A DNA stretch of 64,000 nucleotides, from contig CAYUZU010000011.1 of assembly GCA_964448675.1 (NCBI GenBank), forward strand, positions 62,001 to 126,000, written 5' to 3'. Positions 51,456-59,723 of this stretch are shown here, one piece after another. A model generated the notes under the pieces. It made no database searches and was not told where the DNA came from. It saw nothing but the letters and a program-made list of their open reading frames with translations. Position 1 is the stretch's first letter. Every line of letters starts with the position of its first letter. The stretch comes from CAYUZU01 sp964448675 (GTDB lineage Bacteria; Planctomycetota; Phycisphaerae; UBA1845; Fen-1342). The position numbers and the translations under genes were made by a program.

Positions 51456-52318
51456 GGAGAATCGCCTGCGGCTGTGGCGGGATTTCGCGAATCATCCCGC
51501 CCCCAATCCACCGTCTGTTGCCGGAGGTGGCGGGCGGCACGCCGCCGGGCGGTGAGGTTGACGGCCACGTAGATCGGCAACAGCGGCCACAGGCCGGGGC
51601 GCGTCAGGGCCCAGTGCCAGAGCGGCTGCCGGGCGGCGGCGTGGTCGGTCTTGTGCATGTCCGGGTAGCGCTGCCGCAACTGGGCGTGGCCCACGCGGAC
51701 GCGGGTCTTGGCCCGGATCAGGCCGGACAGGCTCTGCGGCGGGTCGACGTGCGACGTGGCACCCTCCACGGTGGTGCGCTCCGCCGGGGGAAAGGTGAAC
51801 CGCACGAAGCCGTCGTCATTGATCACATCCGGAAAGCGGTCGAACCGGCTGCGGCCCGCCTTCGACAGGGCGTAGACGCCAGTGCCGACCTGCCCGCCGA
51901 CGCGGTTATACGGCAACTGCGTCCAGACGCGGTAAAACGCCCGCACCGCCCAGGTGGTCTGGCTCAGGTCCATCGCCAGCGCCGGCGTGGCAAAGTGGAT
52001 ATCGCCACGCTCCAGCACCGTGGCCATCGCCCGGATCGACTTCAGGTCCAGCACGACGTCCGCGTCGATGTAGAAGCGCGGAAAGCCGGTGGCCAGCTCG
52101 TCCGCGGCGTTCAGCGCCGCGATCTTGGAGGCCTGGGCCACCTCGATCGCCCGCACCGGCGGGCCGAAGCCGCTGGCGATCGCCAAGGTGTCGTCCGTGC
52201 AGCCGTTGCAGGCGACGATGACCTCGAGCTCGCCGGGCGCCGCGCCGGCGACAATCGCGCGCAGGCCGCGGGCAATGACCGCTTCCTCGTTATGTGCCGG
52301 CACGATGACCGAGATCAT
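51449..52318 (-). CDS. Family 2 glycosyltransferase
   Basis: This 289-residue GT2 enzyme starts MISVIVPAHNEEAVIARGL and has the metal-binding acidic motif YIDADVVLD. The C-terminus has a hydrophobic patch (LWPLLPIYVAVNLTARRR). It probably adds a sugar to a lipid-linked oligosaccharide. The ATG at 52318 overlaps the upstream gene by 4 bp, and its 3' end overlaps the convergent lipoprotein gene by 7 bp. It is the last gene of the minus-strand polysaccharide locus in this window. Confidence 0.9.
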   Translation of the reverse strand: MISVIVPAHNEEAVIARGLRAIVAGAAPGELEVIVACNGCTDDTLAIASGFGPPVRAIEVAQASKIAALNAADELATGFPRFYIDADVVLDLKSIRAMATVLERGDIHFATPALAMDLSQTTWAVRAFYRVWTQLPYNRVGGQVGTGVYALSKAGRSRFDRFPDVINDDGFVRFTFPPAERTTVEGATSHVDPPQSLSGLIRAKTRVRVGHAQLRQRYPDMHKTDHAAARQPLWHWALTRPGLWPLLPIYVAVNLTARRRAARHLRQQTVDWGRDDSRNPATAAGDSPQ

Positions 52319-52860
52319 CCCTTCAACTCACCTCTCGCACTCCCCTCCCTGTCAGGGAGGGGCTGGGGGAGGGTTCTTCTAACCGGTTCATGAATAAAGG
52401 AACGCAGCGCCGCAATCAACTCCGGCGACGCCTCTCCGCTGATCCGCTCCGTCGCTTCGCTGCCCAGTAGCGCGTCGAGCTTCGCCGGCAGCTCGTCTTC
52501 GTCATACGCCACCGCCACCCGTCCCATCGCGTCAAACCGTCGCGCGGTCGCCACCTGGTGGTCGTTGCGCGTCTCGTGCAGTGCGGCCTGCCGCGGCAGC
52601 ACCAGGATCGGTTTGCCCAGTTCCAGGGCCGTGAGGATGCTGCCCATGCCGGCGTGCGCCACCAGCGCGTCCGCCGCTCCTGCTTTCGCGCGAAACGCGG
52701 CCGGCTCGAGGAACCGCGTCCACGCGATGTGCGCCGGCCGCCAGTCCGTCGGACCGATCTGCGCGAAAACCTCGGCGTCCGGATGGTCCGCCGCCCAGGC
52801 ATCCACCGTGCGAACGAGCCGGTCGAATGGCATCTGGGCCCCCACGCTTACGAAAATCAC
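52315..52860 (-). CDS. PssE-type glycosyltransferase subunit (GT28 C-terminal)
   Basis: This 181-residue protein is the UDP-sugar-binding half of a PssD/PssE (Alg14/Alg13) pair: IFVSVGAQMPFDRLVR, VAHAGMGSILTALELGKPILVLPRQA and NDHQVATA. GTG 52860 overlaps the PssD stop by 4 bp. The C-terminal 20-30 codons run through a palindromic repeat (52342-52362) and probably form an added tail. With PssD it transfers a sugar early in exopolysaccharide assembly. Confidence 0.88.
   Translation of the reverse strand: MIFVSVGAQMPFDRLVRTVDAWAADHPDAEVFAQIGPTDWRPAHIAWTRFLEPAAFRAKAGAADALVAHAGMGSILTALELGKPILVLPRQAALHETRNDHQVATARRFDAMGRVAVAYDEDELPAKLDALLGSEATERISGEASPELIAALRSFIHEPVRRTLPQPLPDREGSARGELKG
52331..52374. 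repeat. Palindromic C-rich/G-rich repeat inside the PssE coding end
   Basis: CCCCTCCC (52342-52349) and GGGAGGGG (52355-52362) form a perfect 8-bp inverted repeat around TGTCA, followed by CTGGGGGAGGG. This resembles short dispersed palindromic elements found in intergenic DNA of many bacteria; here it is read as protein. Confidence 0.6.
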
Positions 52861-53306
52861 AGCACTGCTCCCACGTAGCGCGGCCCCTCGGGCTGCTCGA
52901 GATGCTCCCACTGCGTCAGCCACAGGTCCGCGTGGCGCTGCACCAGTTGCCCGGTCATGGAGAGCGTCTCAACGTTGGCGATGCTGTCGATCCAGATCGT
53001 CCGCGCCCCCAGCCATTTGCCGAACCGCAAAGCAAAGTAGCCCGGGGCGGCCCCGGTCGAGACCACCACGTGCGGCCGCACCCGCACAACGATCATTAGG
53101 ATGCGGGCACACATGAGCAGTAGCTTCAGCTTGTTCCACCGCGTACCGTCGTTGATCACGCGAAAGCGTTCCCCCGGCACGTCATCCCGATACGCCGCAT
53201 TGACCGTAACATACGTCACGTCGCAGCCGTCCCACGCCGGCCGCAGCCGCAAGAGCTGCACCCAGTGCCCGCCGCCGGAGGCGATGGCGAGAACGCGTTT
53301 ACGCAT
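52857..53306 (-). CDS. PssD-type glycosyltransferase subunit (Alg14-like)
   Basis: This 149-residue membrane-associated partner has the family start LAIASGGGHWVQLLRL, the hydrophobic helix (LKLLLMCARILMIVVRV) and GARTIWIDSIANVETLS and WEHLEQPEGPRYVGAVL. With PssE it makes one active glycosyltransferase, PssD tethering and PssE supplying nucleotide-sugar binding. It overlaps PssE by 4 bp and is overlapped at its start by the deacetylase gene by 8 bp. Confidence 0.9.
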   Translation of the reverse strand: MRKRVLAIASGGGHWVQLLRLRPAWDGCDVTYVTVNAAYRDDVPGERFRVINDGTRWNKLKLLLMCARILMIVVRVRPHVVVSTGAAPGYFALRFGKWLGARTIWIDSIANVETLSMTGQLVQRHADLWLTQWEHLEQPEGPRYVGAVL

Positions 53307-54042
53307 GCGAAACGGACTCCCGCCGGATGAACGAAGAAGCGAACAGATCGGAGTACCGCACCACGCGCAGCGCGCGCTCTCGCGCCAGGTCGAGCAGCCC
53401 CTGCGTCACGGCCAGAACATGCTCGCCACGCTGGGCCGCGTCGTGTCCCGTCCGGTCAAAATCGTGCATGAGCACCACACCGCCGCCGTCGTCGGCGACC
53501 CGCCGGACGATCTGCTCTGGCTTCGGCAATTCCGGCCACGTATCGCCCGAGTCGACCGTCCACCAGGCCAGGCGTCGTCCGTGCCGCCGCCCGGCGAGCC
53601 AGGTCGGCAAGGTGACCTTGCCATGTGGCGGGCGGAAGGGTGCGGTCCGCGAAATCCAGGGCTTGAGCGCGTCGTAGCCGGCGTGAATATCCGCCACAGC
53701 CCGCCAGGGCAGCGCTCGCCACGCGTGCAGGTGGCTGTGGCTGTGGCAGCCGACCTCGTGCCCGGCCGCCTGCAACTGGTCGATCAGTTCAGGGGCCCGC
53801 TGCACGCCAGCGGACGTGATGAAGAACGTCGCCGGCGCGTCAGCGCTGCTCAGTCGCTGCAGCAATGCGGGCGTCAGTTCGTGTCCGGGGCCGTCGTCGT
53901 AGGTCAGGGCCAGCAGCCCATCGGCCTGGCAGCGCCGGCGCAGCTTGCGAATGTCGTACCGCTTTGCGCCGGCGGGGGCCATGTAGGCCGCCGTGCCGAG
54001 AACGGCCGCGGCGAAGATGGTCGCAGTGGTCGTCAGGATCAA
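53299..54042 (-). CDS. NodB-type polysaccharide deacetylase
   Basis: This 247-residue carbohydrate esterase family 4 enzyme has the catalytic TYDDGPG, the zinc-binding HSHSHLH, and RPPHGK near the third motif. A possible N-terminal membrane anchor (TTTATIFAAAVLGTAAYMA) precedes it. The start appears to be TTG 54042 and is uncertain; ATG 53982 would remove the anchor. It removes acetyl groups from a polysaccharide, probably in the periplasm. It overlaps the PssD gene by 8 bp. Confidence 0.88.
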   Translation of the reverse strand: MILTTTATIFAAAVLGTAAYMAPAGAKRYDIRKLRRRCQADGLLALTYDDGPGHELTPALLQRLSSADAPATFFITSAGVQRAPELIDQLQAAGHEVGCHSHSHLHAWRALPWRAVADIHAGYDALKPWISRTAPFRPPHGKVTLPTWLAGRRHGRRLAWWTVDSGDTWPELPKPEQIVRRVADDGGGVVLMHDFDRTGHDAAQRGEHVLAVTQGLLDLARERALRVVRYSDLFASSFIRRESVSHA

Positions 54043-54237
54043 GCCGGTTCTTCGCTGGTTGGTAGTGGGTTGTCATTCGGCGCGGCTGGCTGCGGAGGAG
54101 GCTGTCTGGCGGCGTTGTGCCACTCGCGCCGCCGCTGGCTCAGCTTTCGGGGGACAGGTCACGACCGCCCCGATGCCCGTCGCAATTGTCGTGCGGATCA
54201 CGCGAGTTTGTCGACCTGGGACATGTTGCGGGTGTGA

Positions 54238-54891
54238 TCAGCGGCCAGCGCGTTCACTATTGGCATCTGTGTTGGGCCTCATGGATCGGACTCCGTGCCC
54301 TTGTTCGGAAGTCCACCACACGGCGTGCCATTTCGTTTCTGCGATAGAGAAGGTCGAACGCCCTGCCAATCGCATGTCCTCGAAGACCCGGTCCAACTCT
54401 GCTGCTCGGCCATCATAGTAAGTAGCAAGACACTTATTGCCCAGCTCGGACATGCGCCGTACTGCCCGCGGCACGTCTTTCATGTAGTACAATACCTCGC
54501 TTGCGACGACCAAGTCCACACGAGGAATGCGTTCGAGCAACGTGCATGCATACAGATCGCCTACACCGAATGTCGCCTCTGGGACCCGCCTTCGCGCCCG
54601 GTGGACTGCACGTTCGCTCACATCCAAGCCGTAGAGCGTCTCACACACATTTATAAGCTCACGTGAATGGTGACCTTCACCGCTTCCTACCTCCAAGATC
54701 GTTCCAACGCGCCCAAAGGTTGCTTCGATGAGTCGATTGACTTCTGCGAAGCGGAATTGCTCCCGTTCGCTTTCCATGTTCCACGGGTCGTGGATGCGAT
54801 ATAGCTCATTGAGCTGCCGCTTACGGTCACTGTAGTGCGCGCCACGAAGTGCGAGACGTGCCCACGTAGCCCGAAACAACTTCCGAAACAT
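54238..54891 (-). CDS. SAM-dependent methyltransferase
   Basis: This 217-residue class I methyltransferase has a SAM-binding motif ILEVGSGEGHHSREL and a motif II/III VDLVVASEVLYYMKD. The order of motifs resembles the NodS type of nodulation methyltransferases. ATG 54891 is the start. Codon usage is A/T-richer than in the flanking genes, so it may have come by transfer. It presumably decorates a sugar of the surface polymer. Confidence 0.8.
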   Translation of the reverse strand: MFRKLFRATWARLALRGAHYSDRKRQLNELYRIHDPWNMESEREQFRFAEVNRLIEATFGRVGTILEVGSGEGHHSRELINVCETLYGLDVSERAVHRARRRVPEATFGVGDLYACTLLERIPRVDLVVASEVLYYMKDVPRAVRRMSELGNKCLATYYDGRAAELDRVFEDMRLAGRSTFSIAETKWHAVWWTSEQGHGVRSMRPNTDANSERAGR

Positions 54892-54949
54892 GGCATCTCC
54901 CTAGCGTGGCGGCATGACCTGCGCGTACAGCCTCACACCGCAACCACTC

Positions 54950-56083
54950 TCACGCCAAGTGAATTTGATCCCAATCATGGTCTGCTTTCGTGAAGTGCCA
55001 ATGGTCCTTCGAACGCTCCAGTTTCTGTCGCAAGACCGGGTCGTCAGCAACTGCTGTCGGACGCATCGTACGGGTAACGAAGAACCCCAGTCGACGAAGC
55101 TCGGATGTGATCTCAGGCAGTGAAGTGGCGCAGTTCACTACTGCGACTTCGCCTTGGAAGAGTTCCACTGCGTGCACCAATAACGCCCTAATGGTCTTCA
55201 CGTCGTCGCGGGCAGCAAACACGTCAACAATTTCACCGGCAGGCAATTCGTAGGGCTCACACTTACGCAGCACCGCATAGCCGGCAATCTCACCCTCCAC
55301 AAGTGCTACGAAGCGTCGATATGCCAACCGTGGGCAGTCAACAAACCGCCAGTTCAAAAAGCGGGCCGTCCGCGGGACCAGCGCTCTGAACTGAGACGAG
55401 ACCTTCAACCACAATCGATCTACGTCTTCGTCGAAGGACGGCACCTCGCAGATCTCACACGTCTTCCGTAGTTTCGCATTCCTACTTATCCACTCTCGGA
55501 CCCAAACACTCATGTTTCCGGCCCAAGCGAGAAGATAATGCGCTGCGAAGTAGCGGCACATCGCCTGCGCAATTCGGTTGTATTTTGGACGGTGATGTGT
55601 GCGGACGACCAGGTATCGACGGACGGCGTCAGCACCAAGGCGGAGCCACTTCGTATACTGATACACGGGTCCAAGTGTTACACAGCGGGCCTTTTCTGCG
55701 ATTCGTCGGGTCGCAGGTGCCATGGTAAGTGTAAGTAGCAGTGGGATCGCGCCCGGAATGTCGGCGTGGAGACGATGCCCTAGGCCTTGTCCACGGTACT
55801 CTGGCAGCACCATTACGTCAACAATCCAGCCCCCTCGATGAAGTTCGTTGCCGATTTTGAAGTCCGTCTCCTGAACGGCGATTTGCCCCACCACGCGCCC
55901 GCCGTCCAAGGCGACCCAGACGGGTGCGTTGCCGTCTGGCATCGTACTGAACGGATTGTCTCGGAACTGCCAGCTCCATCGATCTTCGGCTTTGTATTCT
56001 GCCTGGAGCCCATAGGCCTCATCAATGAAACGCGCTATCGCCGGCCGATCACGGAGCTTTGATTGCCTGATTTCAAGCGACAT
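54950..56083 (-). CDS. GNAT-family acyltransferase-like protein
   Basis: This 377-residue protein has an N-terminal GNAT domain (about 1-115) with VDVMVLPEYRGQGLGHRL, the acetyl-CoA-binding (Q/R)xxGxG/A motif region. A longer C-terminal part with FLNWRFVDCPRLAYRRF suggests a second GNAT-like fold. ATG 56083 is the start. The gene is A/T-richer than its neighbours. It probably acylates a sugar amine or lipid within the polysaccharide locus; the substrate is unknown. Confidence 0.75.
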   Translation of the reverse strand: MSLEIRQSKLRDRPAIARFIDEAYGLQAEYKAEDRWSWQFRDNPFSTMPDGNAPVWVALDGGRVVGQIAVQETDFKIGNELHRGGWIVDVMVLPEYRGQGLGHRLHADIPGAIPLLLTLTMAPATRRIAEKARCVTLGPVYQYTKWLRLGADAVRRYLVVRTHHRPKYNRIAQAMCRYFAAHYLLAWAGNMSVWVREWISRNAKLRKTCEICEVPSFDEDVDRLWLKVSSQFRALVPRTARFLNWRFVDCPRLAYRRFVALVEGEIAGYAVLRKCEPYELPAGEIVDVFAARDDVKTIRALLVHAVELFQGEVAVVNCATSLPEITSELRRLGFFVTRTMRPTAVADDPVLRQKLERSKDHWHFTKADHDWDQIHLA

Positions 56084-56109
56084 CTTGAGATCCCACTTTT
56101 CCTACGTGC

Positions 56110-56766
56110 TCAGCGCCATCTCTTGAGCAACAGTTTCGCTCGGTGCGCCAATCCGCTGGGCCTCATCGTGCCATCGAGCATCGCAGCGACATCAGCGAGT
56201 GTATCACTATGATGAATGCTGTTGCGCGGTTGAATCAAGCGTCCCTGGAACGCCAACCCTCGATCGCTTGTGAAGACCTCACGATAACCTGCATTCCTCA
56301 ATGCGTCTAACACACGCCGGCCATAGCTTCCAAACGGGCACGCAGCACTAATGATCGGAGCGCCGATGATGTCGGATAGAACTTCGCGCGACTCACGAGT
56401 TTCTCGTGACAATGCCGGGGTGGGTAACCCGTGCCAAGGGACGTGGTCCATTCCGTGGCTACCGAGTGCCATCCCCTCCTTCGCGAGCTGCTGTATGTCG
56501 GATACGTTGAGAAAGCCGCGCTGACCGAGACGTCCTGCTACAGGGAAGAATGTTGCCGTCATGCCACGGCAGCGCAGCTCAGGAAGCGCCAGATGAACGT
56601 CCGAAGCGTTGCCATCGTCAAACGTGAGCTTGACATCCGCGCGATGCTGCACCAAATCGAGGACTGCTCGAAACAGCTCCGCGCTTATCCACACGTGATC
56701 TTCCCCATCGTCAAGTGGACGCAAAGGCGGTCCGATGCCGTGAAATGTCAGTATTGTGATTCTCAT
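56110..56766 (-). CDS. Polysaccharide deacetylase (second)
   Basis: This 218-residue NodB-type protein has KLTFDDGNAS and SHGMDH as catalytic and zinc-binding motifs, and ACPFGSYGRRVLDALRNAGY near motif 3. ATG 56766 overlaps the glycosyltransferase stop by 4 bp. It lacks a clear signal peptide, unlike the first deacetylase, so it may act on a cytosolic intermediate. It is in the A/T-richer segment. Confidence 0.82.
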   Translation of the reverse strand: MRITILTFHGIGPPLRPLDDGEDHVWISAELFRAVLDLVQHRADVKLTFDDGNASDVHLALPELRCRGMTATFFPVAGRLGQRGFLNVSDIQQLAKEGMALGSHGMDHVPWHGLPTPALSRETRESREVLSDIIGAPIISAACPFGSYGRRVLDALRNAGYREVFTSDRGLAFQGRLIQPRNSIHHSDTLADVAAMLDGTMRPSGLAHRAKLLLKRWR

Positions 56767-57728
56767 GGGTCTAGTAATCGGGCGGTGGCCCACTCGGACC
56801 GCCTTGTCCAAACGGTACGCCACGCAGAATACGAATGCGCTGCCCTCGGGTTGATGAAACGTATAAGGCCAAACCCGACCATACGGGTGAAGGCCCAAGC
56901 ATGAAGCAGTGTAATTCCTAGCGAGGCACTCGTGGGGCTCCAGTGTTTTCGGACAAGCTGTATCTTTGCAGTGAATATACGTACCAGCTTATCACCCCGC
57001 ACCGGTTCCGATGCGCCACCATAGTGCACGATCGTCGCATCTGGGCAGATCACGCCCCGCGCGCCCAGTCGGCGGGCGCGCAGGCACAAGTCCGCTTCCT
57101 CTCCATACATGAAGAAACTCAAGTCGAACCCTCTGAGCTGCCCCCAGAGGCCACTGCGAAGCAACAGGAAGCATCCGGTGACAATATCAACCTCCCGCAC
57201 CGTATCGCGTGCCCATCCGCGCAGCTCCTCACTGAACGCCCAGGGCGCGCGCCGAAAGACTGCCGACAAGCCGGACGCCAAACAGAAGAGACTCCACAGC
57301 GTCGGCTTAGCCCAACAAGAAGTTGCGTTGAGTGTGCCATCCGCAAATAGCGTTCGCCCGCCGAAGATGCCGTAGGCCGGGTCGGCGGCCTGCCGCTGCT
57401 CGGCGAAGGCGACCAGCTTGTCGATCGCGCCGTCGAGGACGACGGTGTCGGGGTTGAGCAGCAGCAGCCAGTCGCCGGTGGCGTGCTGGGCGGCGAAGTT
57501 GTTCCCGCCGGCGAAGCCGAGGTTGTCGTCGCGGGCCCAGAGGCGGACCTGGGGAAACTCGGCGGCGATGGCGTCCGCAGAGCCGTCGGTGGAGGCGTTG
57601 TCGACGACCAGGATTTCAAAGGCCGTGTCGCGGGTCTGGTCATAGACCGACCGCAGGCACGCGAGCGTCATGTCGCGGGTATTGTAGCTGACGATGATGA
57701 TGGAGAGCTTGGCTGACCTAACTCGCAC
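56763..57728 (-). CDS. Family 2 glycosyltransferase with mosaic composition
   Basis: This 321-residue GT2 enzyme starts LSIIIVSYNTRDMTLACL and has VDNASTDGS, LNPDTVVLD (metal-binding acidic motif) and FFMYGEEADLCLRARRLG, typical of rhamnosyltransferase-type enzymes. GTG 57728 is the likely start. Its first third is as GC-rich as the flanking genes, whereas the remainder (upstream in coordinates below about 57350) is A/T-richer. This is a sign of recombination inside the gene. Confidence 0.88.
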   Translation of the reverse strand: MRVRSAKLSIIIVSYNTRDMTLACLRSVYDQTRDTAFEILVVDNASTDGSADAIAAEFPQVRLWARDDNLGFAGGNNFAAQHATGDWLLLLNPDTVVLDGAIDKLVAFAEQRQAADPAYGIFGGRTLFADGTLNATSCWAKPTLWSLFCLASGLSAVFRRAPWAFSEELRGWARDTVREVDIVTGCFLLLRSGLWGQLRGFDLSFFMYGEEADLCLRARRLGARGVICPDATIVHYGGASEPVRGDKLVRIFTAKIQLVRKHWSPTSASLGITLLHAWAFTRMVGFGLIRFINPRAAHSYSAWRTVWTRRSEWATARLLDP

Positions 57729-57742
57729 CGGCGCCTACCTCG

Positions 57743-58381
57743 CTAGTACACCTTTTTCTCGTAGATGCAACTGTTGCGGCTCATGGAGCGCATGCTATAG
57801 CCGGCTTTCTCGTATACGCGGCGAGCCCGCGTGTTGTCCGTACTGACCGTGAGACCGATCAACTTGCGCCCTGCGTCGCGGGTCTGTTGCTCGGCGAGCT
57901 CGAGGAGTTGGCGGCCCACCCCGTGGCCCTGCACGCTAGGATCCGTTGCGACGAGTTCGATCCAGACACGCGGCTCGGAAAGGTCGGCAAGTGGGATTGC
58001 CGTCTCGGCTCTGCTTGGACGGAGTTGTGACTGGAGGCGCGCGACGCACTTCCGGGCTGCGGCTCGCACGGCCGTCGGGTGCATAAGCAGCGCCCGGCAG
58101 CGCGCGGGGAGCGGTGCGTTGCGCAACGGCTGTTCGCGTTTCCAGGTTTCTCCGTCGAACAGCAGCAGGATGAAGCCCGCGGGCTGTAGATCGCGCGAGA
58201 CAATCCACGTTCGCGCGCCCTCACAGGCCAGCGCCGTCCGCCACCAGCGCAGCGCGACAACGCCCGCACATTGCCAGCGAACGCTGTACGGAAACGCGCG
58301 TTGACACATGCGGCACAGATCCGAGGCGTCCGGTGCCGTGGCAGGTCGCGCCGGTGACTGCTGTTCGGTTGCGCTAATCAT
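57743..58381 (-). CDS. GNAT-family N-acetyltransferase
   Basis: This 212-residue protein has a C-terminal GNAT domain with VATDPSVQGHGVGRQLLELAEQ (acetyl-CoA loop) and LTVSTDNTRARRVYEKAGY. The N-terminal half (about 1-105) is unknown. ATG 58381 overlaps the stop of the next gene upstream by 8 bp. It likely acetylates an amino sugar in the exopolysaccharide pathway. Confidence 0.8.
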   Translation of the reverse strand: MISATEQQSPARPATAPDASDLCRMCQRAFPYSVRWQCAGVVALRWWRTALACEGARTWIVSRDLQPAGFILLLFDGETWKREQPLRNAPLPARCRALLMHPTAVRAAARKCVARLQSQLRPSRAETAIPLADLSEPRVWIELVATDPSVQGHGVGRQLLELAEQQTRDAGRKLIGLTVSTDNTRARRVYEKAGYSMRSMSRNSCIYEKKVY

Positions 58382-59600
58382 CTGCTGGACGTCTTCCAAG
58401 CCGCTTGCGCCAAAAGCGCTTGACGCCGGCGACGCCGCCGACTCGGCCAAGCACGCTCTTGGCAGTCTGCGAAGTCCAGCGGGCGCAGCGTTCGAGCTGT
58501 GCGGCATACGTCGCACGGATGCCACGCCCGTACAAGTGCAGCGTTACCTCGTCCCAGCTCTGGGTGCCGTAGATGCGCTTGTAATCGGCGTCGCCAAAGC
58601 CGTAGTCGATGGTGTGCAGCTGCTGCTCACATAAGTCCTGGATAATGAGCTGTGAAAGGGTGCTGCCGGGTCGGAGATCGTGGTGCTGCGGCAAGTAGCC
58701 CCGACCATCGCAATAATAGCAGCCGCCATACACGGCGCCATTCTGGAACGCGAGTGGCTTGCCATCGGCGATGAGTGCGTAGGACCGCATGCGTCCTTGG
58801 GCAGCCTCAAGACGCAACAGACTACTGGTCAGGTCAAACTGGGATTGGGCAAGTCCCAGTTGGAACTGGTAGGTATGCGGAGCGATAGTCGCAAGCACGT
58901 CCATGAAGTCCGCGATGTGCGCTTCTTCCGTGAATACCTGTAGACTGACCTTTCCGTTGAAGGCTTCACGAAGTATCCGCTCATACCGTCGGAGCTTCTT
59001 GCGATGCTTCGACGAGTGACTTTGCATTGTCTCCTCATATGAGCCAGGGACGAGTTGCATTTGCCAGTGTGGTTCGCGGCGTGCAGTTGTGCCACGCAAG
59101 TTTTTAACCAATGGACTCTGCGCGTCCAGGTGGTTAATCATGATGTGTTCAAAGTCCCCTTTGAGCTGGAGCATTCCCACGTAATCGACCAGTGCCACTT
59201 GCGATGTGCGTGAACCATCCGTAATGAGCCCACCGTACACGACATCGAGGCATCGCAGCCGGGGTGATCGGATCGATAAATAGCCAAAGCGGTGCGTGAC
59301 GCGGCGGCGCGAAGTGCGTCCGATGAGCATGGCCCGGGGCCGGTCCCCGTCGGACAGGACGGTCACGTATGGTGCGACGTCCGCACCCAGATGCGCAGTC
59401 ACGACGGCAAACCGGTCGGGGTCCGCATTGGGGGGAGTAAAGGGGGCTTGCGCGCGCAGGGCGTTCCACGCGGGCCGGATGCGCTCCAGTTCCTCCAACC
59501 GTTCCACGACGTCCCAAGCCAGGCACGATTGCTGGTCAACGCCCGGGGCGGCGTCTCCGTCAGAGCGGGTCTGGGAAGCTACATATGCCGACGATTGCAT
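58374..59600 (-). CDS. BcsL/CelD-type GNAT protein
   Basis: This 408-residue protein matches the acetyltransferase group found with cellulose and exopolysaccharide loci (Pfam Acetyltransf_6). The domain from about residue 165 has SSKHRKKLRRYERIL and TYQFQLGLAQSQFDL, and the C-terminal QNGAVYGGCYYCDGRGY and IDYGFGDADYKRIYGT are typical. ATG 59600 is chosen because the ORF upstream has low-complexity sequence. It probably transfers an acyl group to the polymer or its precursor. Confidence 0.8.
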   Translation of the reverse strand: MQSSAYVASQTRSDGDAAPGVDQQSCLAWDVVERLEELERIRPAWNALRAQAPFTPPNADPDRFAVVTAHLGADVAPYVTVLSDGDRPRAMLIGRTSRRRVTHRFGYLSIRSPRLRCLDVVYGGLITDGSRTSQVALVDYVGMLQLKGDFEHIMINHLDAQSPLVKNLRGTTARREPHWQMQLVPGSYEETMQSHSSKHRKKLRRYERILREAFNGKVSLQVFTEEAHIADFMDVLATIAPHTYQFQLGLAQSQFDLTSSLLRLEAAQGRMRSYALIADGKPLAFQNGAVYGGCYYCDGRGYLPQHHDLRPGSTLSQLIIQDLCEQQLHTIDYGFGDADYKRIYGTQSWDEVTLHLYGRGIRATYAAQLERCARWTSQTAKSVLGRVGGVAGVKRFWRKRLGRRPADD

Positions 59601-59723
59601 GGTCTCTGCCTCTGCTGCTATCAATACGCGCCAACGCCGCACTGGGCTGCCGCTCCCGGCGGATATCGTCGCTGTCATGCCGCGCAAGCCGTGGCAGGCC
59701 TGCGCACGTGATCGGCGACGTTT

